Below, in pieces: positions 52,757 to 61,556 of a stretch of 64,000 nucleotides of DNA. The DNA comes from an uncultured Oscillospiraceae bacterium (GTDB taxonomy: Bacteria > Bacillota > Clostridia > Oscillospirales > Acutalibacteraceae): NCBI GenBank assembly GCA_900541975.1, contig UQLR01000004.1, positions 83,667-147,666 of the forward strand. The letters run 5' to 3'. A program made the translations under genes and the position numbers. Below the pieces are notes generated by a model. It was not told the origin of the DNA. It saw nothing but the letters and a program-made list of their open reading frames with translations, and did not search any database. How positions within the stretch are numbered: position 1 is the first letter of the stretch; each line of letters opens with the position of its first letter.

Positions 52757-54544
52757 ATGTATCGTTCCAATGTACTGGTATGCGGCGGTACCGGATGTAC
52801 CTCCTCGAACAGTGAAAAAATCATTGAAGCTTTAAAAACGGAAATTCAGGCAAAAGGGCTGGAAAAAGAAGTAAACGTAATCCGTACAGGTTGCTTTGGC
52901 CTTTGTGCCTTGGGCCCAATTATGATCGTGTACCCTGAAGGCAGCTTTTACAGTATGGTTAAAGTGGAAGACGTTCCGGAGATCGTAGAGGAACATCTCC
53001 TGAAAGGCCGTATTGTCACACGCCTGTTGTATCAGGAAACCGTTGAAAAGGATACAATAAAATCTTTAAACCACACACCCTTCTATGAAAAACAAAGAAG
53101 GATTGCCTTGCGCAACTGCGGCGTCATTAACCCGGAAGTTATTGACGAATATATTGCCATGGACGGTTACGCAGCGCTTGGCAAAGTACTTACAGAAATG
53201 ACGCCACAACAGGTTATTGATGAAATTAAGGCCTCCGGCCTGCGCGGCAGGGGCGGCGGCGGCTTTCCCACCGGAACAAAATGGAGCTTTGCGGCCGCGC
53301 AAAAGGCAGACCAGAAATACGTTTGCTGTAACGCTGACGAGGGCGACCCCGGCGCATTTATGGACCGCTCCGTTTTAGAGGGCGACCCGCATGCCGTTTT
53401 GGAAGCCATGGCGATTGCCGGATATGCAATTGGGGCTTCACAGGGGTACATATATGTCCGCGCAGAATATCCTATTGCGGTTAAACGCTTACAGATTGCC
53501 ATTGATCAAGCACACGAGTACGGCCTTCTGGGCGACAATATTTTCGGAACAGACTTCTGCTTTGACATTCAGCTAAGATTGGGCGCCGGTGCATTTGTGT
53601 GCGGCGAAGAAACCGCCCTGCTGACCTCCATTGAGGGCAACCGCGGAGAGCCGCGCCCCCGGCCCCCATTCCCTGCAGTTAAAGGTCTGTTTGGCAAACC
53701 CACCATTTTAAACAATGTAGAAACGTATGCCAACATATGCCAAATTATTTTAAATGGTGCAGACTGGTTTAACGCGGTTGGCACGGAAAAATCCAAGGGT
53801 ACAAAGGTTTTTGCCCTGGGCGGCAAGATCCGGCATACCGGCCTTGTGGAAGTTCCAATGGGGACCACCCTGCGCGAAATTGTAGAGGAAATCGGCGGCG
53901 GCGTTCCGGACGGCAAAAAATTTAAAGCGGCCCAGACAGGCGGACCTTCCGGCGGATGCATTCCTGCTGAACATCTGGATATCCCCATTGATTACGACAA
54001 CCTGATTGCAATTGGTTCCATGATGGGTTCCGGCGGTTTGATCGTTATGGACGAAACAACCTGTATGGTAGATATTGCAAAGTTTTTCCTGGAGTTTACC
54101 GTTGACGAAAGCTGCGGCAAATGTACGCCCTGCCGCATTGGTACACGCCGTTTGCTGGAACTGCTTGAAAAAATTACAAGCGGCAACGGTGAAATGGAAG
54201 ATATAGAAAAAATGGAACAGCTCTGCTATTATATCAAGGAAAACGCGCTTTGCGGCCTTGGACAGACGGCTCCCAATCCCGTTCTTTCCACGCTGCACTT
54301 TTTCCGCGATGAGTACGTAGCCCACGTAAAGGACAAAAAATGTCCGGCGGGCGTATGTAAGAAGCTTTTACAGTATTCCATACTTGCAGAAAGCTGCCGC
54401 GGCTGTACGGCCTGCGCAAGAGTATGTCCCGTGGGCGCGATCAGCGGTAAGGTTAAAGAAGTCCATACGATTGATACGACAAAATGTATTAAGTGCGGCG
54501 CCTGCCTCGAAAAATGCAAGTTCGGCGCAATCGTAAAGGGTTAA
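52757..54544 (+). CDS. hydB: NuoF-like NADH/FMN subunit of bifurcating hydrogenase
   Basis: The 595-residue flavoprotein has an N-terminal [2Fe-2S] thioredoxin-like domain (CGGTGCTSSNS and TGCFGLCALGP). The NADH/FMN core has GLRGRGGGGFPTGTKW and the GGGAGAF-like ADEGDPGAFMDR block, with a 4Fe-4S site SCGKCTPCRIGT. A C-terminal two-cluster ferredoxin domain has CRGCTACARVCPVGAI and CIKCGACLEKCKFGAI. The C-terminal ferredoxin and N-terminal [2Fe-2S] are characteristic of HydB/HndC in electron-bifurcating [FeFe] hydrogenases. The FMN is the probable bifurcation site. Confidence 0.96.
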   Translation: MYRSNVLVCGGTGCTSSNSEKIIEALKTEIQAKGLEKEVNVIRTGCFGLCALGPIMIVYPEGSFYSMVKVEDVPEIVEEHLLKGRIVTRLLYQETVEKDTIKSLNHTPFYEKQRRIALRNCGVINPEVIDEYIAMDGYAALGKVLTEMTPQQVIDEIKASGLRGRGGGGFPTGTKWSFAAAQKADQKYVCCNADEGDPGAFMDRSVLEGDPHAVLEAMAIAGYAIGASQGYIYVRAEYPIAVKRLQIAIDQAHEYGLLGDNIFGTDFCFDIQLRLGAGAFVCGEETALLTSIEGNRGEPRPRPPFPAVKGLFGKPTILNNVETYANICQIILNGADWFNAVGTEKSKGTKVFALGGKIRHTGLVEVPMGTTLREIVEEIGGGVPDGKKFKAAQTGGPSGGCIPAEHLDIPIDYDNLIAIGSMMGSGGLIVMDETTCMVDIAKFFLEFTVDESCGKCTPCRIGTRRLLELLEKITSGNGEMEDIEKMEQLCYYIKENALCGLGQTAPNPVLSTLHFFRDEYVAHVKDKKCPAGVCKKLLQYSILAESCRGCTACARVCPVGAISGKVKEVHTIDTTKCIKCGACLEKCKFGAIVKG

Positions 54545-54560
54545 GAAAGGAGTGGCAGCA

Positions 54561-56303
54561 ATGGAAAACATTCATGTACAAATCAACGGCATGCCCCTCT
54601 GCGTACCGAAGGGTACGACCATTTTAGAGGCGGCGAGAATGGCAGGGATCAATATTCCAACACTCTGCTTTTTAAAGGATATTAATGAAATCGGCGCTTG
54701 CCGCATGTGTGTGGCCGAGGTTAAGGGGGCGCGTTCGCTTGTCGCCTCTTGCGTATATCCGCTTGAAAGGGAAGGCACAGAAGTCTTTACCAACAGCAAA
54801 AAAGTACAGGATTCCAGAAGAATGACATTAGAATTAATTTTGTCAAACCACGACAGAAATTGCCTTTCCTGTTCCCGCAACGGTTCCTGTGAATTGCAGC
54901 AGATGTGCGCAGATTTTGGCGTAGAGGATGCTTCCCGTTTTGACGGATTTAACCCGGATCTGGAACCGGATACCTCTACCCTGCATTTGGTACGCAATAA
55001 TAATAAATGTATATTGTGCCGCCGCTGTGTTGCAGCCTGTAATGATCAGTTTGTGGGTGTGATCGGTGCAAATAACAGGGGCTTTGATACAGAAATTGGC
55101 TGCGCCTTTAATAAAAAGCTTGCGGATACCGCATGTGTTTCCTGCGGCCAATGTACGGCAGTCTGTCCCACTGGCGCACTGACAGAACGCGACCAGACAA
55201 AAGAGGTATTTGAAGCGCTTGAAGATCCGGAAAAATTTGTGGTTGTGCATACTGCACCCGCAATCCGTGCAACGCTTGGGGAATGCTTTGATATGCCGAT
55301 TGGCACAAATGTAAAAGGAAAAATGGTTACAGCCTTGAAAATGCTTGGCTTTGATAAGGTATTTGACACAGACTTTGGCGCGGATTTAACCATTATGGAA
55401 GAAGCGACCGAATTTTTAGACAGAGTGAAAAACGGTGGAACACTGCCAATGATTACTTCGTGTTCACCGGGTTGGATTAAATTTTGCGAGCACTATTATC
55501 CAGAATTTATTCCCAATCTCTCCAGCTGTAAATCGCCGCAGCAGATGACCGGCGCGATTATAAAAACCTATTATGCTGAGAAAGAGGGGCTTGACCCAAA
55601 AGATATTGTGGTTGTTTCTGTCATGCCCTGTACTGCCAAAAAATTTGAAATACAGCGCGAAGATCAGAGTGCTGCAGGCGTGCCGGACGTAGATATTGCG
55701 CTTACCACCAGAGAACTTGCAAAAATGATTAAACAATCACAGATTCAGTTTAAAAATTTGCCTGACAGCGATTTCGATCCCGCTTTGGGTGTTACCACCG
55801 GCGCGGCGGCAATTTTTGGCGCAACAGGCGGCGTAATGGAAGCTGCGCTGCGCACCGCGGCAGACGTGCTAACCGGACAATCTCTGGAAAGCATTGATTA
55901 TACGGAGGTAAGAGGCACTGACGGAATTAAAGAAGCTACTTACAATGTGGCCGGTATGGATGTAAAGGTTGCCGTAGCAAGCGGGCTTACCAACGCGGCA
56001 ACTGTTCTTGACCGCGTGAAAAACGGGCAGGCGGATTACCATTTCATTGAAATTATGTGCTGCCCTGGCGGCTGTGTAAACGGCGGCGGACAGCCTATAC
56101 AGTCTGGAAATACAAGGAATTTTACAGACCTGAAAGCCGAACGCGCTAAAGCACTGTACGAAGAGGACAAAAATTTGCCGCTTCGCAAGTCGCACGAAAG
56201 CCCGGTGATTAAACAACTTTATGCGGAATATCTGGAACAGCCGGGCAGTCATAAAGCGCACAATATTTTACACACGAGCTATGTAAAAAGAAGCAAATAT
56301 TAA
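54561..56303 (+). CDS. hydA: [FeFe] hydrogenase catalytic subunit, bifurcating type
   Basis: The 580-residue HydA has four accessory Fe-S domains: a [2Fe-2S] N-terminus (CFLKDINEIGACRMC), a His-Cys [4Fe-4S] (HDRNCLSCSRNGSC) and two [4Fe-4S] (KCILCRRCVAAC and ACVSCGQCTAVCP). The H-cluster ligands are Cys 301, 357, 501 and 505. L1 reads TSCSPGW, with Ser where many monomeric enzymes have Cys; this variant is typical of trimeric group A3 enzymes. L2 is MPCTAKKFE and L3 is MCCPGGCVNGG. It reduces protons with electrons from NADH plus ferredoxin. The start is ATG 54561 after an AAAGGAG site. A strong terminator follows. Confidence 0.97.
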   Translation: MENIHVQINGMPLCVPKGTTILEAARMAGINIPTLCFLKDINEIGACRMCVAEVKGARSLVASCVYPLEREGTEVFTNSKKVQDSRRMTLELILSNHDRNCLSCSRNGSCELQQMCADFGVEDASRFDGFNPDLEPDTSTLHLVRNNNKCILCRRCVAACNDQFVGVIGANNRGFDTEIGCAFNKKLADTACVSCGQCTAVCPTGALTERDQTKEVFEALEDPEKFVVVHTAPAIRATLGECFDMPIGTNVKGKMVTALKMLGFDKVFDTDFGADLTIMEEATEFLDRVKNGGTLPMITSCSPGWIKFCEHYYPEFIPNLSSCKSPQQMTGAIIKTYYAEKEGLDPKDIVVVSVMPCTAKKFEIQREDQSAAGVPDVDIALTTRELAKMIKQSQIQFKNLPDSDFDPALGVTTGAAAIFGATGGVMEAALRTAADVLTGQSLESIDYTEVRGTDGIKEATYNVAGMDVKVAVASGLTNAATVLDRVKNGQADYHFIEIMCCPGGCVNGGGQPIQSGNTRNFTDLKAERAKALYEEDKNLPLRKSHESPVIKQLYAEYLEQPGSHKAHNILHTSYVKRSKY

Positions 56304-56331
56304 TCTTGTGAAAACCCAGAACAAGCAACAA

Positions 56332-56377
56332 ATTCCCCTGCTGCGGCGCATAACAGCACTGCAGCAGGGGATATTTT
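56332..56377 (+). terminator. Terminator of the hydrogenase operon
   Basis: TCCCCTGCTGC and GCAGCAGGGGA form a stem around a 17-base loop, followed by a T-rich tract. Confidence 0.8.
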
Positions 56378-56400
56378 GTATATATTCGTATAAAAACACC

Positions 56401-56643
56401 TTACGGGTAAAGCAATTGTAACGCTTCTTCTTTACCATCACAAACAGCTTTTTCGTTTCCACACAAAACACAATTGATTTCTCCGTTTGTGGTATGTTCA
56501 TACAGCGCAATCGACGCTCCCACAGGTATAAGGCTGGCCATCATGTTGCATACCGACACCGCCCCGTTTCCGGCATGCAAATGCAGCAAGGGCAGCTTTC
56601 TGCATTTTATCAAATAGAATTCATCTACAACCACGCCTTTCAC
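56401..56643 (-). CDS. Small hypothetical protein, doubtful
   Basis: An 80-residue frame starting at GTG, between the hydrogenase terminator and a second hairpin. It has an even hydrophobic/polar mix (VSVCNMMASLIPVGASIALYEH) and a pair of Cys near the end (CVLCGNEKAVC) that could bind metal or form a disulfide. A TTGATG-17-TTAATA promoter-like pair lies just upstream, but so close that the transcript would start almost at the GTG, and no good ribosome-binding site is visible. I do not recognise a family. It may be real, leaderless, or spurious. Confidence 0.3.
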   Translation of the reverse strand: MKGVVVDEFYLIKCRKLPLLHLHAGNGAVSVCNMMASLIPVGASIALYEHTTNGEINCVLCGNEKAVCDGKEEALQLLYP

Positions 56644-56810
56644 ACTATTAAAGCATATTGTCCTGTTGCATCAAACCACATTCAATCTGTTCGGATTTTA
56701 ATGGAACAAAACAAATTTCCTTTCTGCTTTATCTTTTCCATACAACCGCGTATTCTCTGCATTGAACCGTATGTAGCCCAGGCATTGAGCTTATTACCTG
56801 CCACAATAAG

Positions 56811-56845
56811 AAAAAACCGCTGCGGAGCGTTTACTTCGCAGCGGC
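56811..56845 (-). terminator. Terminator of the flavin reductase-rubredoxin gene
   Basis: CCGCTGCG and CGCAGCGG form the stem, with a TTTTTT run on the minus-strand exit side. The remaining sequence from 56644 to 56810 shows no other feature. Confidence 0.75.
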
Positions 56846-56922
56846 TGCGGTTTTTCAGTATTTCTGCATGGCGGCCACCTTTTCGTTTTGAAAAGGTGCT
56901 GTCGCAGGCGTTACCCTGCTGC

Positions 56923-57582
56923 TTATCCTTTTATTTGAAAGACAGATTTGGGCGCGCCGCAGATCGGACAGACCCAATCGTCCGGTAATTCCTCAAAGGG
57001 ATGCTGTGGATCGTCATGCACATAACCACATATGGGACAGATATAGCTTTCTTCCGGGCTTGTATCCTGCTGGTCATCTTCAATCTGATAAGTTGGTGCA
57101 TTCTTCGGCGCTTTCCCTTTAATAACACGGTGATAATATTCGTAGGTCATCGGCACGCCCTTATATTCATCGCTGCCGGCATGAATTTCCGCAAGAAAAA
57201 CCGTATGTGTCAAAGTCTCTATACTGTTGATCACTTTGCACAAAAACCAGCAACATATGTCTTCCCGCAATACAGGAACACCCTCGCGAAGCACCTTATA
57301 ATTGACATTGGCCAACTTATCTGCATGCCTGCCGGAGCTAAAGCCGAGCGCTCCAATGACTGTACCCGAAGTATTTTCTGAGAGGACAGAAACGGCAAAC
57401 TCTCCTGTTGCTTTAATTCTTTCATTGGTATAGTTATCATGGTTAACGCTTACCGCTATGATCATAGGATCCGCTGTGATTTGGACAACCGTATTCACAA
57501 TACAGGCGGAGGGACGCTGCTCACCGCGAACACCGATTGCATACATACCATAAGACAATGTTCTTAAGATAATTGGATTCAT
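56923..57582 (-). CDS. Flavin reductase domain fused to rubredoxin (Hrb-like)
   Basis: The 219-residue protein joins a flavin reductase-like FMN-binding domain (about 1-155, with [22 protein letters not shown] and SGRHADKLA) to a C-terminal rubredoxin (about 165-219, iron ligands in [10 protein letters not shown] and [11 protein letters not shown]). It resembles the high-molecular-weight rubredoxin of acetogens, which passes electrons from NADH to a flavodiiron protein that removes O2 or NO. No flavodiiron gene is in the window. The ATG at 57582 has a GGGAAAGGAAG site. It stands alone with its own promoter and terminator. Confidence 0.92.
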   Translation of the reverse strand: MNPIILRTLSYGMYAIGVRGEQRPSACIVNTVVQITADPMIIAVSVNHDNYTNERIKATGEFAVSVLSENTSGTVIGALGFSSGRHADKLANVNYKVLREGVPVLREDICCWFLCKVINSIETLTHTVFLAEIHAGSDEYKGVPMTYEYYHRVIKGKAPKNAPTYQIEDDQQDTSPEESYICPICGYVHDDPQHPFEELPDDWVCPICGAPKSVFQIKG

Positions 57583-57662
57583 AAAAATCTTCCTTTCCCA
57601 AAATGCAGGCAACAAGTTGTTTTTCTAAAGAAGATCTCCTGCAAATTTGGATGTTTAATATA

Positions 57663-57692
57663 AGTATAGCACAGCTATTATGCAAAATGCAA
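57663..57692 (-). promoter_or_regulatory. Promoter of the flavin reductase-rubredoxin gene
   Basis: On the minus strand TTGCAT, an 18-base spacer and TATACT lie about 80 bases before the start codon. Confidence 0.65.
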
Positions 57693-57807
57693 CGATTTTT
57701 TATATAATTTATAACAATGGCATAGCTTGTTAAGTCCACAAAAGCCGTAAAAACTTTTTTTGCACTATATAACTAAAATTCGGCAAAATTCCATATACTG
57801 CAAATAA

Positions 57808-57838
57808 AAAAGGACGGAGTAAAACTCCGCCCTTTTTC
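57808..57838 (-). terminator. Terminator after rplL
   Basis: CGGAGT and ACTCCG with flanking G/C pairs form a stem, followed on the minus strand by a long T-run. It closes the ribosomal-protein block, so rpoB is not read through from here. Confidence 0.8.
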
Positions 57839-57849
57839 AGTTTAAAAAA

Positions 57850-58233
57850 TTACTTGATTTCTACTTCTGCGCCAACTTCGGTAAGCTTTGTCTTCATCGC
57901 TTCTGCGTCGTCCTTAGAAACTGCTTCTTTCAGTGTTTTGGGAGCGCCGTCTACCATTTCTTTTGCTTCCTTAAGACCAAGGCCTGTAATTTCTCTTACC
58001 ACTTTAATAACCTTAATCTTCTCTGCGCCTGCAGCCTTCAGAACTACGTCAAATTCTGTTTTCTCCTCTGCAGCGGCGCCGCCAGCAGCACCAGCAGCAG
58101 GAGCAGCAGCAACGGCTACGGGAGCAGCAGCAGATACGCCAAACTCCTCTTCCAAAGCTTTAACAAGCTCGCTTAATTCCAGAACGGTAAGTGCTTTTAC
58201 ATCTTCAATTAATTTAACAACTTTATCAGACAT
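57850..58233 (-). CDS. rplL: 50S ribosomal protein L7/L12
   Basis: The 127-residue L7/L12 forms the ribosomal stalk that recruits translation factors. The N-terminal dimerisation part ([28 protein letters not shown]), the Ala/Gly-rich hinge (about 40-60) and the C-terminal domain with [43 protein letters not shown] order are all present. The ATG at 58233 has a CGGAGG site. It follows rplJ by 44 bases and is closed by a terminator, where many Firmicutes continue into rpoB. Confidence 0.98.
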   Translation of the reverse strand: MSDKVVKLIEDVKALTVLELSELVKALEEEFGVSAAAPVAVAAAPAAGAAGGAAAEEKTEFDVVLKAAGAEKIKVIKVVREITGLGLKEAKEMVDGAPKTLKEAVSKDDAEAMKTKLTEVGAEVEIK

Positions 58234-58277
58234 GATAAATACCTCCGATTTTTTAAATTTAATTATTTGTCTTTCAT

Positions 58278-58811
58278 TTATGCTTCCTGTTTTTGCTGTG
58301 CAATGGCATTTAATGCGCAAACGAGTCCACGCAGATTACCGTTAAGTACGGCAACAAAGCCGCTGATAGGCGCGTTCAAGCCGCCCAGTGCTTTGGCAAC
58401 AAGCTCTTCCTTGCCGGGAAGCTTTGCGAGGTCTTTAATTTCATCAACCTCTAAAAGCCCACCGTCAACAAAGCCAGCTTTAATTTCAAAATCCTTATTC
58501 TTTTCTGCATAAGCAGAAAGAATCTTTGCCGCCGCCACATAGTCTTCCGCACTTGTTGCAAGCGCTGTTGTGTTTTCAAGAACCGGTTCAAGCCCTGCAA
58601 GATTTGCATTTTGCGCTGCACGCAGCAAAAGCGTATTTTTTACAACCGTATACTGCACGCCCGCTTCCCTAAGCTCCTTTCTGAGCTTGGTATCGTCCGC
58701 TACCGAAATACCCTTGTAATTTACAAGCACGCCTGCAACAGAATTTTGCAGCCTGTCTGTTAACTCTGCAACAACTGCTTTTTTCTGTTCAAGAATTTTT
58801 TCACTTGGCAA
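58278..58811 (-). CDS. rplJ: 50S ribosomal protein L10
   Basis: The 177-residue L10 anchors L7/L12 dimers on the ribosome. It has the start [38 protein letters not shown], the [11 protein letters not shown] strand and a C-terminal helix for L12 binding. Length is normal. The upstream L10 leader structure at 58855-58998 suggests feedback by the L10-L12 complex. An AGGTGAG site precedes the ATG. Confidence 0.97.
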   Translation of the reverse strand: MPSEKILEQKKAVVAELTDRLQNSVAGVLVNYKGISVADDTKLRKELREAGVQYTVVKNTLLLRAAQNANLAGLEPVLENTTALATSAEDYVAAAKILSAYAEKNKDFEIKAGFVDGGLLEVDEIKDLAKLPGKEELVAKALGGLNAPISGFVAVLNGNLRGLVCALNAIAQQKQEA

Positions 58812-58854
58812 AATCTACTCACCTCCGTTTTTTGAGATGGACCCATGCATAAAG

Positions 58855-58998
58855 AAAGCCCCCCTGCTTTTTGCAGAGGGGAGCTAAAACCATACAAAAC
58901 CAGCAACGCGCAAACCGGCGCTTGCTATTTTGAACAATCACAAGCCTCAACCTCGGCAGGCAGGTAAAACCTTTATGCAATATGCACCTGCTGTCTTA
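58855..58998 (-). ncRNA. Ribosomal protein L10 leader
   Basis: On the minus strand the leader begins with AAGACAGCAGGTG and contains the conserved CCTGCCGAGGTT segment of the Firmicute L10 leader. It ends in a stem (CCCCTCTGC / GCAGGGG) with a T-rich tail. The complex of L10 and L7/L12 binds such leaders and causes premature termination, balancing stalk-protein synthesis. Confidence 0.88.
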
Positions 58999-59070
58999 GG
59001 AAAAGAACAGCGTGTATTATATTAACACAAAGCAATCGCTTTGTCAAGCACCTGGGATTACAGGCTGTCA

Positions 59071-59775
59071 TTAGCCTTCCTGACCGCCAACCTTGTTCGG
59101 ATTAATGCGGATCCCGGGACCCATTGTGCTTGTTACCGCACAAGATTTAATATACTGGCCTTTTGCCGCCGCAGGTTTTGCTTTCACAATAGCGCCCAAC
59201 AGCGTGTCAAAATTCTCCTGCAGCTTTTGTGCACCAAAAGAAGCCTTTCCAATCGGGCAGTGTATAATGTTCGTTTTGTCAAGACGATACTCTATTTTAC
59301 CAGCCTTTGCTTCTTTTACAGCCCTCGCAATATCGGGCGTAACCGTACCGGCCTTCGGGTTCGGCATAAGCCCTCTGGGGCCAAGCAACTTACCCAAACG
59401 GCCTACAAGGCCCATCATATCAGGCGTTGTGATCAAAACGTCAAAATCCATCCAGCCTTCCGTCTGGATTTTTTGTGTCATATCCTCTGCGCCCACATAA
59501 TCGGCGCCCGCTTCTTTAGCAAGCGCTTCATTTTCACCTTTGCAAATTGCAAGCACCCTGACATTTTTTCCTGTGCCGTGCGGAAGAACAATAGCGCCTC
59601 TGACCTGCTGGTCGGCGTGACGGCTGTCAACACCCAGCTTTACATGAACCTCCACCGTTTCATCAAACTTGGCGGTAGCCGTTTTGATACAAAGGCCAAG
59701 TGCTTCGTCCGCATCATAAAGTTTTGTCCTGTCAACCAGCTTTGCGCTGTCAACATATTTTTTTCCGTGTTTCAT
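59071..59775 (-). CDS. rplA: 50S ribosomal protein L1
   Basis: The 234-residue L1 forms the mobile L1 stalk near the E site. It has the start [22 protein letters not shown], the [22 protein letters not shown] RNA-binding block, [19 protein letters not shown] and the C-terminal [16 protein letters not shown]. Length is normal. It lies 57 bases behind rplK and before the L10 leader. Confidence 0.98.
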   Translation of the reverse strand: MKHGKKYVDSAKLVDRTKLYDADEALGLCIKTATAKFDETVEVHVKLGVDSRHADQQVRGAIVLPHGTGKNVRVLAICKGENEALAKEAGADYVGAEDMTQKIQTEGWMDFDVLITTPDMMGLVGRLGKLLGPRGLMPNPKAGTVTPDIARAVKEAKAGKIEYRLDKTNIIHCPIGKASFGAQKLQENFDTLLGAIVKAKPAAAKGQYIKSCAVTSTMGPGIRINPNKVGGQEG

Positions 59776-59832
59776 TGGTTTTCCTCCCTATTGAGTGGTA
59801 AAATCGGATCATTTCCTCCCACCCGGGCTTAA

Positions 59833-60258
59833 TCAATCGACAACATCAATGCCCATGCTGCGCGCGGTGCCTGCAATCATACGCATTGCCGCTTCTACGC
59901 TGCCAGCGTTCAAGTCGGGCATTTTCTGTTCTGCAATCTTTTTGACCTGCTCACGGGTAATGGTACAGACTTTCGTCTTGTTCGGCACGCCTGACCCTTT
60001 GTCGATCCCACATGCCTTTTTAATTAAAACAGCTGCAGGCGGCGTCTTTGTAACAAAAGTAAAAGAACGGTCTGCATACACTGTGATAACAACGGGGATA
60101 ATAAGCCCCGCGTCATTTTTGGTGCGTTCATTAAATTCCTTAGTGAACGCCATGATGTTGACGCCGTGCTGACCTAAAGCAGGTCCTACTGGCGGCGCCG
60201 GGGTAGCCTTACCGGCAGGTATTTGCAGCTTAATAAAGCCTACTACCTTTTGAGCCAT
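59833..60258 (-). CDS. rplK: 50S ribosomal protein L11
   Basis: The 141-residue L11 sits at the GTPase-associated centre. It has the N-terminal [29 protein letters not shown] block, [11 protein letters not shown], and the C-terminal rRNA-binding segment with [15 protein letters not shown]. The ATG at 60258 has a TGGAGGTG site; longer reading of the frame is rejected. It follows nusG by 116 bases. Confidence 0.98.
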   Translation of the reverse strand: MAQKVVGFIKLQIPAGKATPAPPVGPALGQHGVNIMAFTKEFNERTKNDAGLIIPVVITVYADRSFTFVTKTPPAAVLIKKACGIDKGSGVPNKTKVCTITREQVKKIAEQKMPDLNAGSVEAAMRMIAGTARSMGIDVVD

Positions 60259-60374
60259 TTTTTTGCACCTCCATAATTCGTGGTTGCATACGAAACGGTT
60301 ATTTTTCCCGTTCCTCCCACAAGGGACAACGTCCCTCCAACAATAAACCGGACAAATCCGGATTATCAACCATA

Positions 60375-60896
60375 TTATTCCAATGGTTCTGCCTGATTTA
60401 ACTCCAACTCCACCGGCGTTTCACGGCCAAACATGGAAACTGTCACGCGAACCATATTTTTATCTGTGTCAATTTCATCGACCGTCCCGACAAAATCCTC
60501 CAAAGGACCGTCAACTACCCGTACAGAATCACCAACCTGATAGGAAACTTCCACAGATTTTGTTTCAACGCCCATCCTGTGCACTTCTTCGTTTGAAAGC
60601 GGCACTGGCTTGGACGAGGGCCCGACAAAACCTGTACATCCGCGTATATTGCGTACGACATACCAGGTTTCATCTGTATAAATCATTTTAATAAATACAT
60701 ATCCGGGATATAATTTCCGCTCGACTTCATGCGTTTTGTCGTCTTTAATTTCCGTCACCGTTTCGGTCGGAACTTTTATTTCCTGGATCATATCCTGAAG
60801 GTTTCTGTTTTCAACCGTCTTTTCAAGATTTGAAGCAACCTTGTTTTCATACCCGGAATAGGTATGAACAACATACCATTTTGCTTCTTCAGGCAC
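60375..60896 (-). CDS. nusG: Transcription termination/antitermination factor NusG
   Basis: NusG binds RNA polymerase and controls pausing and termination. The 173-residue protein has the NGN domain ([21 protein letters not shown] and [26 protein letters not shown] blocks, about 1-105). The C-terminal KOW domain has [23 protein letters not shown] (about 122-170). It follows secE by 25 bases, the standard order. Confidence 0.98.
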   Translation of the reverse strand: MPEEAKWYVVHTYSGYENKVASNLEKTVENRNLQDMIQEIKVPTETVTEIKDDKTHEVERKLYPGYVFIKMIYTDETWYVVRNIRGCTGFVGPSSKPVPLSNEEVHRMGVETKSVEVSYQVGDSVRVVDGPLEDFVGTVDEIDTDKNMVRVTVSMFGRETPVELELNQAEPLE

Positions 60897-60921
60897 TGTT
60901 ATTCACCCTTCCCGTGTCTTA

Positions 60922-61188
60922 TTAGATTGAAGCGACATTCATGATGAGACCAAGCAACGCGTAAAGCCCCTGGTCAAGGCCAAAAATAAATAAACCAATC
61001 ACCGTGATCATTACTACCACAATCCCCATATTTTTAAATACGGTTTTGGGCGCAGGCCAGGTAATCTTTTTTATTTCACCCTTGCATTCGCGGAAGTACT
61101 TTGCAATTTTTGAGAAAATGCCCGGCTTCTTATCCGACTTTTTATCTGCCTTTTGAGGAGCCTTTTTCTCGACCTTATTGTCAGCCAT
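60922..61188 (-). CDS. secE: Preprotein translocase subunit SecE
   Basis: The 88-residue SecE is a component of the SecYEG channel. The N-terminal ~30 residues are Lys-rich and variable. The core begins with FSKIAKYFRECKGEIKKITWPAPKTVFKNMG, where the KKITWP motif is diagnostic, and one membrane helix (about 60-85) follows. It lies between rpmG and nusG with short gaps. Confidence 0.96.
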   Translation of the reverse strand: MADNKVEKKAPQKADKKSDKKPGIFSKIAKYFRECKGEIKKITWPAPKTVFKNMGIVVVMITVIGLFIFGLDQGLYALLGLIMNVASI

Positions 61189-61207
61189 TTTTATTCCTCC
61201 CGCTTAC

Positions 61208-61357
61208 TTATTTGGTTTCTTTATGCAGGGTATGCTTTTTGCAAAACCTGCAATACTTGTTCATTTCCAGTCTGTCCGGATTATTCTTTTTGTTTTTCAT
61301 AGTGTTATAATTGCGTTGTTTGCACTCTGTGCAGGCTAATGTAATTTTTACTCTCAT
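61208..61357 (-). CDS. rpmG: 50S ribosomal protein L33
   Basis: This 49-residue protein is short and easily missed. It begins [17 protein letters not shown] and contains the zinc-ribbon pairs CTEC and CRFC, followed by [10 protein letters not shown], as in the C-plus (zinc-binding) form of L33. The ATG at 61357 has a GGGGGTG site. It opens the rpmG-secE-nusG-rplK-rplA block, 88 bases behind the -10 box of the promoter at 61445-61473. Confidence 0.96.
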   Translation of the reverse strand: MRVKITLACTECKQRNYNTMKNKKNNPDRLEMNKYCRFCKKHTLHKETK

Positions 61358-61444
61358 TTTAACGGCACCCCCGATTTGCGGTTATTATTCAGCCTCCCTC
61401 ATAATTTGGGCACAAAAAAATAGACCCCTTTTTGAGGTATAAAT

Positions 61445-61473
61445 ACTATATCACAATACAACGCCCCAGTCAA
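61445..61473 (-). promoter_or_regulatory. Promoter of the rpmG-secE-nusG-rplKA block
   Basis: On the minus strand TTGACT, a 17-base spacer and TATAGT. Confidence 0.8.
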
Positions 61474-61502
61474 GCATTTTTTTCCGTTTTGTACAAATCT
61501 TT

Positions 61503-61537
61503 AAAAGAGGGCGGGTTACTATGCCAGCCCTCTTTTA
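61503..61537 (-). terminator. Terminator after the 61557-62342 gene
   Basis: AAAAGAGGGC and GCCCTCTTTT form a perfect stem with a GGGTTACTATGCCA-type loop; it also reads on the plus strand. Confidence 0.8.
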
Positions 61538-61556
61538 GCCACAACTTTTTCAGGCG

